From NCBI GenBank assembly GCA_018001015.1, contig JAGNIV010000004.1, positions 124,001 through 188,000 on the forward strand: a stretch of DNA of 64,000 nucleotides, written 5' to 3'. The notes under the pieces are model-generated. The model did not search any database. It was not told where the DNA came from and was given only the letters and a program-made list of their open reading frames with translations. Made by a program: the position numbers and the translations under genes. This stretch comes from Phenylobacterium sp. Its GTDB lineage: Bacteria; Pseudomonadota; Alphaproteobacteria; Caulobacterales; Caulobacteraceae. This document shows, piece after piece, positions 35,991-44,755 of this stretch (positions are counted from its first letter, which is position 1; every line of letters starts with the position of its first letter).

Positions 35991-36911
35991 GTGACCCAGA
36001 CCTTCGAGATCACGGCTCAGGGCCACCCCCGTCTGTCCCGGATGCGCGGCATCTTCGCCGAACAATACCGGTTCTCCCGCGACCTCGTCGACCGCGCCGC
36101 CATGGCGTTCGGTAAGCCCTGGGCCGACGAGGCCGAGGAAACCTTGCAGGTGTTGTTTTCCGACGATGAGGCCCTGGCCTTGGCGGTGAAGGGCTACAGC
36201 GCCTTCGCCCTGGATTCCATGCGGCGGCAGGCCCGCTTCGAGAAGGACCTGGCCTATCCCGCCAAGACCTATGAAGAGGCCGCCAGGGAAGTCTATTTCA
36301 ACGACGACCACATGATGGGCGTCTATCTTCCAGGCCTGCTGCTGTCGCATTTCCTGTGGCCGCACCACTACCGGCAGCTTGAGTTCTTCGACACCGCGTT
36401 CGTCGCGCCGATGCGGGCCGCCGGCGGCGATCGGTTCGTTGAGGTGGGCGTCGGCACCGGGCTATATTCGCGCCGCCTCTTGCAGGCGCTCCCCGGCGCG
36501 ACGGGTCACGGCCTGGACATCAGCCCCGCCTCCCAGGCCTACGCCAACCGGCACCTGTCCGCATTCGGGTTCGGCGACCGCTATCAGGTTCATCTACGCG
36601 ATGTGGCCGAGGAGGCCGAGGCGTCAGCCTCCTGGCTGGTCTGCGTGGAGGTTCTGGAGCACCTGGAGGACCCGGTCACCTTCCTGCAGACCCTGCGCCG
36701 GACCCTGGCGCCGGGCGGACGGGCCTTCATCACCGCGGCCCTCGACGCGGCCAACGCCGACCACATCTATCTCTACCGGACCTCCGAACAGGTGCAGGCC
36801 CATCTGGAGGCCGCGGGCTTCGCCCTGGAACAGGCGTTCCTGGGCGCGGCCTATAAGCCCGTCCGGGCCGGTGCGCCCGTCCCGCTTGCGGCGGCATTTG
36901 TGGTCCTCTAG
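35991..36911 (+). CDS. SAM-dependent methyltransferase with N-terminal extension
   Basis: 306 residues, GTG start. About 140 residues of unknown fold come first. Then comes the methyltransferase core with motif I in FVEVGVGTGLYSRRLL, the acidic strand HGLDISPASQAYA, and LVCVEVLEHLEDP. ACP 1 lies 18 bases upstream and an SDR 11 bases downstream, both in line. C- or O-methylation of an ACP-bound acyl chain is a reasonable guess. The N-terminal part is not recognised. Confidence 0.8.
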   Translation: MTQTFEITAQGHPRLSRMRGIFAEQYRFSRDLVDRAAMAFGKPWADEAEETLQVLFSDDEALALAVKGYSAFALDSMRRQARFEKDLAYPAKTYEEAAREVYFNDDHMMGVYLPGLLLSHFLWPHHYRQLEFFDTAFVAPMRAAGGDRFVEVGVGTGLYSRRLLQALPGATGHGLDISPASQAYANRHLSAFGFGDRYQVHLRDVAEEAEASASWLVCVEVLEHLEDPVTFLQTLRRTLAPGGRAFITAALDAANADHIYLYRTSEQVQAHLEAAGFALEQAFLGAAYKPVRAGAPVPLAAAFVVL

Positions 36912-36921
36912 GGCTGAACCC

Positions 36922-37662
36922 GTGACCGACACCTCGCCAGATCCGGACGGTTCCGCGCTCTACGCCGGCAAGGTGGCCCTGGTCACCGGCGCCTCGCGCG
37001 GCGTGGGCCTGACCATCGTCCGCCATTTTCTGGCCAACGGCGCCACGGTCATCGGCCTGGCGCGCGGCGAGGCGGGCCTGGCTAATGACGCCTATCATCA
37101 CCTGCATGTGGACGTCGGGGACGCCAGCGCCGTGCAGCAGGCCTTCCTGACCATCGGCAAGCTCAGCCCCCACCTGGATATTGTCATCAACAACGCGGCC
37201 GTCCTGACCTCGCAATACGCCATGATCATGCCGCCCTCGGCCGCCCAGGCCATGCTCAACGTCAACCTGCTGGGCCCCTTCATGGTGTCGCGGGAAGCCG
37301 CCAAGCTGATGCGCAAGCGCAAATGGGGGCGGATCATCAATATCAGCTCCATGGCCGTCAGCCTGGAGCCGATGGGCGACAGCATCTATGCGGCCAGCAA
37401 GGCCGGGCTCAGCACCCTGGCCAACGTGATGGCCAAGGAGTTCGCGGCGCTGAACGTGACCTGCAACACCGTGGCGATCACCGCGTTGGAGACCGACATG
37501 CTGGCCCAGCTTCCCCGCGACAAGGTCGAGGCGGTGGTGGCCGGCCTGCCCATCCCGCGTTTTGCCACCGACGATGACGTCCTCAACGTCATCGACTTCT
37601 TCGCCTCCGAGCGCAGTTCCTACGTCACCGCCCAGACGGTGTTCCTGGGCGGGGTGAACTGA
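36922..37662 (+). CDS. SDR oxidoreductase, FabG-like
   Basis: 246 residues from GTG 36922; longer starts in the frame cover the methyltransferase gene. NAD(P) motif TGASRGVG, then NNAAV, catalytic Ser in ISSMAVS and YAASK (Tyr-x-x-x-Lys), with an FLGGVN ending as in 3-oxoacyl-ACP reductases. Its stop and the KAS III start share bases (ATGA-type), which supports a role in reducing a ketoacyl-ACP made by that synthase. Confidence 0.88.
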   Translation: MTDTSPDPDGSALYAGKVALVTGASRGVGLTIVRHFLANGATVIGLARGEAGLANDAYHHLHVDVGDASAVQQAFLTIGKLSPHLDIVINNAAVLTSQYAMIMPPSAAQAMLNVNLLGPFMVSREAAKLMRKRKWGRIINISSMAVSLEPMGDSIYAASKAGLSTLANVMAKEFAALNVTCNTVAITALETDMLAQLPRDKVEAVVAGLPIPRFATDDDVLNVIDFFASERSSYVTAQTVFLGGVN

Positions 37663-38684
37663 TGGCCGGTCCCGTCGACCGGCCTGGCGTGGCGATCGCC
37701 GGAGTCGGGCACCATCTTCCGACCTATTTCGAGGACAACGAGACCCTTTGCCGGACCTTGCCGGTGACGCCGGAGTGGATCCTGGAGAAGACCGGCATCA
37801 AGCAGCGCGGGATCGCGGCGCCCGGCGACACCGCGTCGGACTACGCTCTCCAGGCCGCCCGCGCCGCCATTGAGATGGCGGGCATCGACGCCGGCGAGAT
37901 CGACCTGATCATCGCCGCCACCTTCTCGGCCGACTACCTGTTCCCGCCGCTGTCGGCCAAGGTGCAGCGTGAGCTGAAGGCCGCCTCGGCCCAGGTCTTC
38001 GACCTGCAGGCCAATTGCACCGGCTTCGTCGCCGGCCTGACCACAGCCGCCGATCGGATGATGCTGGACGAGAGCGTGCGCCACGCCCTGGTGATCGGGA
38101 TCGACTTCTGCTCGCGCTATATCGACCGCACAGACGAGAACACCGCCATCTATCTGGCCGACGGGGCCGGGGCGGCGGTGCTGAGCCGCACCACCCCCGG
38201 CAATGGCATCCTGGCCTCCAGCTTCTTCACCGACAGCTCCAGCTACGAAGCGGTGCGGCTACGGGGCGGCGGGTCGAGCTTCCCTAATACCGGCCGCGCC
38301 TTCGATCCGGCCGTGGACCTGATGGAAATGAACGGCCTGGCCACCTGGAAACAGGCCATCACCCACCTGCCCAGCGTCATCCGCAAGGCCTGCGCCAAGG
38401 CGTCGGTGGAGGTGAAGGCGGTGGACTTCCTGGTCTTCCATCAGGCCAACTTCAACCTGATCCACTACATCGTCCGGAAGATGGGCTTTGATCTGACGCG
38501 CACCTATACGAACGTGCAGGAGATCGGGAACACCGGGGCGGCGTCCATCGCCATCGCGCTGAGCGAGGCGGTGCGCAAGGGGCTGGTGAAAGCCGGAGAC
38601 CTGGTGGTGCTGGCCGCGGTGGGCGCCGGCTTCAACTTCGGGGCCAGCGTCTGGCGCTGGGAAATGCCCAGGGGGGGGCGCTAG
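37662..38684 (+). CDS. 3-oxoacyl-ACP synthase III (FabH-like)
   Basis: 340 residues. The catalytic triad is complete: Cys 119 in QANCTGFVAG, His 260 in FHQANFNLI, and Asn 290 in IGNTGAASIAIAL. KAS III condenses a starter acyl-CoA (or acyl-ACP) with malonyl-ACP. The housekeeping fabH usually neighbours plsX and ihfA; this copy lies in a cluster of ACPs, reductases and an acyl ligase, so it is a dedicated enzyme. It probably makes one short 3-ketoacyl-ACP. Confidence 0.92.
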   Translation: MAGPVDRPGVAIAGVGHHLPTYFEDNETLCRTLPVTPEWILEKTGIKQRGIAAPGDTASDYALQAARAAIEMAGIDAGEIDLIIAATFSADYLFPPLSAKVQRELKAASAQVFDLQANCTGFVAGLTTAADRMMLDESVRHALVIGIDFCSRYIDRTDENTAIYLADGAGAAVLSRTTPGNGILASSFFTDSSSYEAVRLRGGGSSFPNTGRAFDPAVDLMEMNGLATWKQAITHLPSVIRKACAKASVEVKAVDFLVFHQANFNLIHYIVRKMGFDLTRTYTNVQEIGNTGAASIAIALSEAVRKGLVKAGDLVVLAAVGAGFNFGASVWRWEMPRGGR

Positions 38685-38686
38685 CC

Positions 38687-39883
38687 ATGTTCTCCGATTT
38701 CGACACCATCAAGGTCGGCGACACCCGCTCACTGACCCGGACCATCACCGAGGCCGACGTGCGGCGGTTCGTGGAGATGACCGGCGACGACAATCCGCTC
38801 CACGTCGATCGCGCCTATGCGGAGACCACCAGCTTCAAGGACATCGTCGTCCACGGCATGCTGGGAGCCTCCTTTATCTCCACCGTGATCGGCACGCAGC
38901 TGCCCGGACCGGGCGCGCTCTGGGTGGCCCAGAGCCTGGAATTCCTGGCGCCGGTAAGGCTGGGGGACACCCTGACCGTGACCTGCGCGGTGACGAAGAA
39001 GCATGAGCGCGACCGGCTGCTGGAACTTGCCACCACCATCGTCAACCAGGCCGGCCAGAGCGTCCTGACCGGACAGGGCAAGGTCAAGGTGCTGGCGCCC
39101 AAGGCGGCGCCCCAGGCGGTGGCCGAGCTTGGCCGGGCCAGGGTGGCCCTGGTCACCGGCGGGGCCGGGGGCATCGGCAGAGCCATCTGCCTGCGCCTGG
39201 CGCGGGACGGCTTCCACGTGCTGGTCAACTATCGCTCGCAGCCGGAACGCGCCCAGGCCCTCGTGCGCGAGATCGCCGCCCTGGAAGGCGCGGCCCGCGC
39301 CGTCGCCCTGTCGGCGGACATCTCCACGGCCGAAGGGGCCGCGGCCTTGGCGGCGGCGGCCACGGGCGCGTTCGGCGGGGTCGATGTCCTGGTGAACAAC
39401 GCCTCGCCGCGTATCGGCGGCAAGGCCCTGGCGGCCACCGACTGGACCGATATCCAGGCCCATCTGGACGTGCAGGTGAAGGGCGCCTTCCTGCTGACCC
39501 AGGCCTTGGCTCCGGCCATGGCGGAGCGCCGCTGGGGGCGGATCGTCAACATCACCTCACTCGTCGCCGAAGGGGCGCCGACCGTGACCTGGACCGGCTA
39601 CGCCATGGCCAAGGCGGCCCTGGCGACCATGTCGCGCCATCTCGCCGCCGAGTTGGGGCCGAGCGGCGTGACCGTGAATTGTGTCGCGCCGGGCCTGACC
39701 GACGCCGGCCTCGTGGGCGAGGTGCCGGAAAAGGCCCAGATGCTGGCGGCCCGGCAAACTCCCTTGCGGCGGTTGGCGACGCCGCGGGATGTGGCCGGCG
39801 CTGTGGCCTACCTCGCGTCCGAGGACGCCGCTTTCGTCACCGGTCAGACCCTGGGGGTCAATGGCGGCATGGCGATGCGATGA
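38687..39883 (+). CDS. MaoC hydratase fused to an SDR reductase
   Basis: 398 residues. Residues 1-135 are a MaoC/hot-dog (R)-hydratase with the active site in TGDDNPLHVDRAYA and VVHGMLGASFIS. From about 145 the SDR starts (LVTGGAGGIGRAI), with NNAS, ITSL and YAMAK and a final LGVNGGMAMR. Both domains act on 3-hydroxyacyl intermediates, so one chain could reduce a ketoacyl-ACP and dehydrate or hydrate it. The frame is continuous; I see no sign of an assembly error. The stop overlaps the FkbH start (ATGA). Confidence 0.9.
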   Translation: MFSDFDTIKVGDTRSLTRTITEADVRRFVEMTGDDNPLHVDRAYAETTSFKDIVVHGMLGASFISTVIGTQLPGPGALWVAQSLEFLAPVRLGDTLTVTCAVTKKHERDRLLELATTIVNQAGQSVLTGQGKVKVLAPKAAPQAVAELGRARVALVTGGAGGIGRAICLRLARDGFHVLVNYRSQPERAQALVREIAALEGAARAVALSADISTAEGAAALAAAATGAFGGVDVLVNNASPRIGGKALAATDWTDIQAHLDVQVKGAFLLTQALAPAMAERRWGRIVNITSLVAEGAPTVTWTGYAMAKAALATMSRHLAAELGPSGVTVNCVAPGLTDAGLVGEVPEKAQMLAARQTPLRRLATPRDVAGAVAYLASEDAAFVTGQTLGVNGGMAMR

Positions 39884-41652
39884 CCCTCGGCGCTGATCGC
39901 TTGAGCGCCCTGGCGGCGCCTGGCCTGTCCCTGGCCCAGACGATGAAGCTGGTGGCGGAGATCGAGGCCGAAGCGCCCGCGACGGTCGCCAGCCTGGCCA
40001 TCAGCGCGGGATCCACGATCGATCTGCTGGGGCTGTTTTTGCGCAAGCACGCCCTGCTGGCCGGTGTCCGGCTGAGCGTCAGCCAGGGTCAGTTCGACGA
40101 TCCCGTCGGCGACGCCGAGCGGTTCGCGGCCCAGGGGGTGGAGCACCTGCTGATCGCCCCGTTCTTCGACCTTCTCGCGCCGGCCTTCGAGGCTCAGGTG
40201 GGGCGGTTGAGTCCTGAGCTGATTGACGCCCGTGAGGCCGAGATTCGCGCCCGATATCGGCTGGCGTTCCAGAAGGGGTCGGGGTTCCGCACAATCTTCC
40301 TGGCCGACTTCCATCGGTTCGGCCCGCCCGCGCCGGGGGGCGACGCCACCGACGTGGTCCTCGCCCGGTTCAATGCCGCCTTGCGTGACGAGGCCGCGGC
40401 CTTCGCCAATGTGCGGCGGATCGACATGAGCGGCCTGGTGGCCGAGGTCGGGCGGTCGGCCGCCTTCGATCCACGCTTCTACCTGCGCAACAAGGCGCCC
40501 TATTCGGCCACCCTGCTGGACGCCTGGGCGCGGCAGGTCACCGCCCTGTCGCGGGGTTATGGCGCCCAGTTCCGCAAGGCCCTGGTGCTGGATTGCGACA
40601 ATACCCTGTGGGGCGGGGTGCTGGGCGAAGACCTGGTCGCGGGCGTGAAACTCGGACCGCACGACTATCCGGGCGCCGTCTATTGGAGGGCTCAGCAGGT
40701 GTTCGCAGGTCTGCGGCGCGAGGGCGTGCTCCTCTGCCTGTGCAGCAAGAACAATCCGCAGGATGTCGAGGAGATGTTCGACACTCACCCGGACATGGTG
40801 CTCACCTCGGACGACATCATCCTGAAGAAGGTCAATTGGCGCGAGAAGGTCGAGAACCTGAGGGAGATCGCCGCCGACCTGAACATCGGTCTCGACAGCC
40901 TGGTCTTCCTCGACGATTCCGACTTCGAGTGCGAGGCGGTGCGCCGCCAGCTGCCGATGGTGTCGGTCTTTCAGACCCCGGCCAACCTGCCGGCCTATCT
41001 GGGGGTGATGGAGGATATCCGGTCGCTGTTCCTGGCCGGTGGGGTCAGCGACGAGAGCCGGGCCAAGACCGACCAGTACCGCCAGCGCGCCCTGGCGCTG
41101 GAGGCGCAGCAGGCCTTCGAGAGTCACGAGGACTACCTCGCCTCCCTGCAGATGACCGTGCGGGTCGCCCGCAATGATGCGGCCCAGGCCGCGCGGATCA
41201 GCGAGCTCAGCCAGAAGTCCAACCAGTTCAACCTGACGACCCGGCGCTACGCCGTCGCCGAAATCCAGGCCTTGATGGCGAGTGACGCCGCCGACGTCTG
41301 GTCGGTGGAGGTCGCCGACCGGTTCGGCAAGGCGGGCCTGACCGGGGTCATCGTGGCGCGCTACGCGCCGGGGGAGGTCAGGATCGAGAACCTGCTGATG
41401 AGCTGCCGGGTGCTGGGACGCGGGGTAGAGTTCGCGCTATGGGCGCCGGTGCTGGCGGCCGCCTCGGCGCGGGGTTGCGTGACCCTCGCCGCCGACTACC
41501 GGCCAAGCGCCAAGAACGCCCAGGTCGCCGACTACTACGACCGGCTCGGCTTGATACGGGTGGGCGAGGCCGATGGCGCGGGGCGATATGCTCATGCGAT
41601 AGAGGGCCTCACCCTCCCGCCGACCCCGTGGATTTGCCTTGTCGATGATTGA
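39880..41652 (+). CDS. FkbH-like HAD-IIIC protein
   Basis: 590 residues from ATG 39880. The N-terminal 220 residues are the usual extension of this family. The HAD core begins LVLDCDNTLWGGVLGED (residues about 232-248) and continues with LCSKNNP and LVFLDDSDFE. The C-terminal part (about 430-580) is GNAT-like, with a strand ending RIENLLMSCRVLGRGVE. FkbH-type enzymes take D-glycerate from 1,3-bisphosphoglycerate and load glyceryl onto an ACP. The next gene is an ACP that overlaps its stop, which fits that reaction. Confidence 0.85.
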   Translation: MTLGADRLSALAAPGLSLAQTMKLVAEIEAEAPATVASLAISAGSTIDLLGLFLRKHALLAGVRLSVSQGQFDDPVGDAERFAAQGVEHLLIAPFFDLLAPAFEAQVGRLSPELIDAREAEIRARYRLAFQKGSGFRTIFLADFHRFGPPAPGGDATDVVLARFNAALRDEAAAFANVRRIDMSGLVAEVGRSAAFDPRFYLRNKAPYSATLLDAWARQVTALSRGYGAQFRKALVLDCDNTLWGGVLGEDLVAGVKLGPHDYPGAVYWRAQQVFAGLRREGVLLCLCSKNNPQDVEEMFDTHPDMVLTSDDIILKKVNWREKVENLREIAADLNIGLDSLVFLDDSDFECEAVRRQLPMVSVFQTPANLPAYLGVMEDIRSLFLAGGVSDESRAKTDQYRQRALALEAQQAFESHEDYLASLQMTVRVARNDAAQAARISELSQKSNQFNLTTRRYAVAEIQALMASDAADVWSVEVADRFGKAGLTGVIVARYAPGEVRIENLLMSCRVLGRGVEFALWAPVLAAASARGCVTLAADYRPSAKNAQVADYYDRLGLIRVGEADGAGRYAHAIEGLTLPPTPWICLVDD

Positions 41653-41881
41653 CGAAACCGCCCTGAAGCAGATCCTCGCCGCCGTGCTGGGCGTGGACGC
41701 CGCCGCTATCACCGCCGACTCCAACAGCGACACGATCGAGAGTTGGGATTCCCTGCGCCACATGAATCTGGTCCTGGCTTTGGAGGAGGAGTTCGGCGTC
41801 TCCATCCCGGACGAAGAGGCGGCCAACATCACCTCCTACGCCCTGATCAAGCTGGTGCTCGAAGAGCTCACGGCGGCCTGA
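41645..41881 (+). CDS. Acyl carrier protein 2
   Basis: 78 residues from ATG 41645; a TTG at 41639 is also in frame. It overlaps the end of the FkbH gene. The attachment site is IESWDSLRHMNLVLALEEEF, a standard ACP pattern, followed by GVSIPDEEAANITS. Stand-alone ACPs next to FkbH proteins usually carry the glyceryl unit. The acyl ligase starts 3 bases after the stop. Confidence 0.9.
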   Translation: MIDETALKQILAAVLGVDAAAITADSNSDTIESWDSLRHMNLVLALEEEFGVSIPDEEAANITSYALIKLVLEELTAA

Positions 41882-41883
41882 CC

Positions 41884-43224
41884 ATGCAGTGGCTGCTCGA
41901 CCGCTTCGCCACGGCGCCGGAGACCCCCGCCTTCATCCACGAGGATCGGGTGGTGAGCTATGGCCAGGTGTTGCGGATGGTGGAGGCCTTCGGCGCCCGG
42001 CTCGCCGCCGAGGGGGTGGCCCGCGGCGAGAGGGTCGCGGTCCTGGCGGACTATTCGCCTGAGGTCTTCTGCCTGATCCTGGCCCTGGCCCGGAACGCCG
42101 ACATCATCATTCCCATCAGTCCCGCCTCGGTGGTCGAGGAGGCAGCCGCCTTGGCCATCTGCGGCTGCGACTGGCTGGCCAGGTTCGACGCGGAGGGTGG
42201 AGAGGTGGCGTTTTCCCGCCGGGTGGTGGCGGTGGAGAACCCGCTCATCGCCGGCCTGATCGCCGACGGCCGCCCCGGCCTGGTGCTCTTCTCGTCAGGT
42301 TCGACGGGCAAGCCCAAGGGTATCCTGCACGACTTCGACCGGGTGGCCGACAAGTTCCGCAAGGCGCGGGCCGCGACCCGGGCCATCCCCTTCCTGATGA
42401 TCGATCACTTCGGCGGGGTGAACACCATCCTGGCCATCACCAGCAGCCTGGGCACGGTGGTCACGGTGGCCGACCGGTCGAGCGCCAGCATCTGCGCGGC
42501 CATCGCCCGTCACAGGGTCGAGCTGCTGCCCGCCACGCCCTCGTTCCTGACCATGTTGATGGCCTCGGGCCTCCACCGGGATTTCGACCTCAGCTCACTC
42601 AAGCGCATCACCTACGGCACCGAGGTCATGCCTCAATCGACCCTCGACCGCCTACGCGCGGCCTTCCCGGGGGTTGAGCTGCAGCAGACCTATGGCCTGT
42701 CGGAGGTGGGCGTGCTGCGTTCGCAGTCCCGAGACGACGGCTCGCTCTGGGTGCGGGTCGGGGGCGAGGGGTTCGAGACCAGGGTGGTGGACGGCGTGCT
42801 GTGGATCCGGTCCGACTACGCCATGGTCGGCTACCTGAACGCGCCCTCCGAGTTCGACGCCGAGGGCTGGTTCAACACCCAGGACCAGGTGGAGGTCGAT
42901 GGGAGCTATTTCAAGATTCTGGGCCGTGTCACCGACATCATCAACATCGGGGGCCAGAAGGTCTATCCGGCCGAGGTGGAGGACGTGATCCTGGAGCTTG
43001 AGAACGTCGCCGACGTGGCCGTGTTTGGAGAGGCGCACGCTTTCCTCGGCCAGATGGTGGTGGCCAAGGTGGTCCTGGAAGCTCCGGAGCCGGCCGAGGC
43101 GCTGAAGAAGCGTATCCGACAGGCCTGCCTGGCCAGGCTCGCCAGCTACAAGGCGCCGGCCAAGGTTCAGATCGTGCCGGGCCCCCTGCACACCGCGCGG
43201 CAGAAGAAGACGCGCCAAGCCTAG
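41884..43224 (+). CDS. Acyl-adenylating ligase (AMP-binding family)
   Basis: 446 residues from ATG 41884; shorter than full acyl-CoA synthetases. The P-loop is VLFSSGSTGKPKGIL, the aromatic motif is QQTYGLSEVG, and the hinge is GRVTDIINIGGQKVYPAEVE. The last ten residues keep a Lys-rich tail (TARQKKTRQ) where the catalytic Lys belongs. It activates a carboxylic acid and probably loads it on an ACP here. It is convergent with the FdtB-like gene, overlapping by 4 bases. Confidence 0.88.
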   Translation: MQWLLDRFATAPETPAFIHEDRVVSYGQVLRMVEAFGARLAAEGVARGERVAVLADYSPEVFCLILALARNADIIIPISPASVVEEAAALAICGCDWLARFDAEGGEVAFSRRVVAVENPLIAGLIADGRPGLVLFSSGSTGKPKGILHDFDRVADKFRKARAATRAIPFLMIDHFGGVNTILAITSSLGTVVTVADRSSASICAAIARHRVELLPATPSFLTMLMASGLHRDFDLSSLKRITYGTEVMPQSTLDRLRAAFPGVELQQTYGLSEVGVLRSQSRDDGSLWVRVGGEGFETRVVDGVLWIRSDYAMVGYLNAPSEFDAEGWFNTQDQVEVDGSYFKILGRVTDIINIGGQKVYPAEVEDVILELENVADVAVFGEAHAFLGQMVVAKVVLEAPEPAEALKKRIRQACLARLASYKAPAKVQIVPGPLHTARQKKTRQA

Positions 43225-44306
43225 GCGCGAAGGGCGCTGGCCACCAATCCCACATTCTCCGACGGCATCGCCGGCCAGAGCGGCAGGGACAGCACCTGGT
43301 CGGCCAGGGCCTCGGCCAGGGGGAAGGCGCCGGGCTTGAAGCCGCAGTGGGCGAAGGCGGCCTGGCGGTGGCAGGCGATGGGATAGTGGATCAGGCTCTC
43401 GATCCCGGCCGCCCTCAGCCTGGCCTGCAGGGCGTCGCGCTCGGGACTGCGGACCACATAGAGATGATAGACGTGGCGGGCCCCTTCGGCCTCGATGGGC
43501 GTCGTCAGGTCCGAGCCGGCCAGGGCCGTGTCATAGGCGGCGGCCAGCGCCCGGCGCCGGTCGTTGGCGGCGTCCAGGCGCGGCAATAACACCCGCAGGA
43601 AGGCGGCCTGGAGCTCATCCAGCCTGGAGTTCGCTCCCAGCGTCTGGTGAACGTACTTCTGGTCGGAGCCATAGTTGCGCAGGCGGCGGACCGCCTCGGC
43701 CAGGCCGGCGTCATTGGTGGTGACCGCGCCGGCGTCGCCGAGCGCGCCGAGGTTCTTGGTGGGATAGAAGCTGAAGGCGGTGGCGTGGGCGCCGCCGCCC
43801 GTCCGGCGGCCGTGATAGCTCGCGCCATGGCTCTGGGCGGCGTCCTCCAGCACGAACAGGCCGTGTCGCTGGGCCAGCGCCATCAGCGGCTCAAGATCGA
43901 CGGGATGGCCGTAGAGCGAGACCGGCACGATGGCGGCCGTCCTGGCCGTCACCGCCGCGGCGCAGGCGGCCGCGTCGAGGGTGTAGGTGCGCGGGTCGAC
44001 CTCCACCGGAACCGGGACCGCGCCCACCGCCTCCACCGCCATCCAGGTGGCGGCGAAGGTATGGGCCGGCACGATCACCTCGGCGCCCGCCGCCACGCCG
44101 GCCGCGCGCAGGGTGAGGGTCAGGGCGTCCAGGCCATTGCCGACGCCGACGCACCGGGCCGCGCCGCACCAGGCGGCGAACTCGGCCTCGAAGGCCGCCA
44201 GCTCCGGCCCGAGGATCATCCAGCCGGAGTCCATCACCCGGCCGTAGGCCAGGTCCAACTCTCCCCTCAGGCCCGGCTCGGACAGGTTGAGGTCGAAGAA
44301 CTTCAC
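43221..44306 (-). CDS. PLP-dependent sugar aminotransferase (FdtB/DegT family)
   Basis: 361 residues. The PLP lysine is Lys 184 in FSFYPTKNLGALGDAG, the conserved Asp is 155 in EDAAQSHGA, and GNGLDALTLTL is the phosphate-binding site. Together with the FdtA-like ketoisomerase directly upstream (4-base overlap) it should make dTDP-3-amino-3,6-dideoxyhexose (Fuc3N or Qui3N). The two genes are on the minus strand, convergent with the ACP operon. Confidence 0.88.
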   Translation of the reverse strand: MKFFDLNLSEPGLRGELDLAYGRVMDSGWMILGPELAAFEAEFAAWCGAARCVGVGNGLDALTLTLRAAGVAAGAEVIVPAHTFAATWMAVEAVGAVPVPVEVDPRTYTLDAAACAAAVTARTAAIVPVSLYGHPVDLEPLMALAQRHGLFVLEDAAQSHGASYHGRRTGGGAHATAFSFYPTKNLGALGDAGAVTTNDAGLAEAVRRLRNYGSDQKYVHQTLGANSRLDELQAAFLRVLLPRLDAANDRRRALAAAYDTALAGSDLTTPIEAEGARHVYHLYVVRSPERDALQARLRAAGIESLIHYPIACHRQAAFAHCGFKPGAFPLAEALADQVLSLPLWPAMPSENVGLVASALRA

Positions 44307-44698
44307 GGCCTGGCGCGGGCCAGGAAGGCGTCGAAATCGCGGATGTAGTCGGCCTCGTCATAGGGGGTCGAGGCCAGCACCAAGCAGACCGAGCCGGAGG
44401 AGAAGTTGTCGATCTCCCGCCACTGCATGGGTCCGATGTGGAGCCCGACATGCGGGCGGTTGAGGGTGACCCGCTCCTCGCTGACGCCGTCGTGCAGACG
44501 CACGTCGAAGCTGCCGGAGACGGCGATCAGCAGCTGGTGCAGGGCCTTGTGCGCATGGCCGGCCCGCACAGATCCGCTGGGGACGTCATAGAGGTAGTAG
44601 ACGCGGGCGATGCTGAAGGGGACGTGGGCGTCGGACTCGATGAAGGACAGATTGCCCCGCGGGTCGGAGATCACCGGAAGGTTGATGAGGTTCGCCAA
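44303..44698 (-). CDS. dTDP-4-keto-6-deoxyhexose 3,4-ketoisomerase (FdtA/QdtA-like cupin)
   Basis: 131 residues, the usual size of the WxcM/FdtA cupins. It opens INLPVISDPRGNLSFIE, has the sequence VPSGSVRAGHAHKALHQLL with the catalytic histidines, and ends with the strand VCLVLASTPYDEADYIRD. It isomerises dTDP-4-keto-6-deoxyglucose to the 3-keto sugar, the substrate for the aminotransferase. Whether the fucose or quinovose form results cannot be told. rmlA and rmlB are not in the window. Confidence 0.88.
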   Translation of the reverse strand: MANLINLPVISDPRGNLSFIESDAHVPFSIARVYYLYDVPSGSVRAGHAHKALHQLLIAVSGSFDVRLHDGVSEERVTLNRPHVGLHIGPMQWREIDNFSSGSVCLVLASTPYDEADYIRDFDAFLARARP

Positions 44699-44755
44699 GT
44701 CGCTCTCCTGCGCCGGTTCCGAAATGGCGGGCGAGGCCCCCCCAAGTCAACCGTT

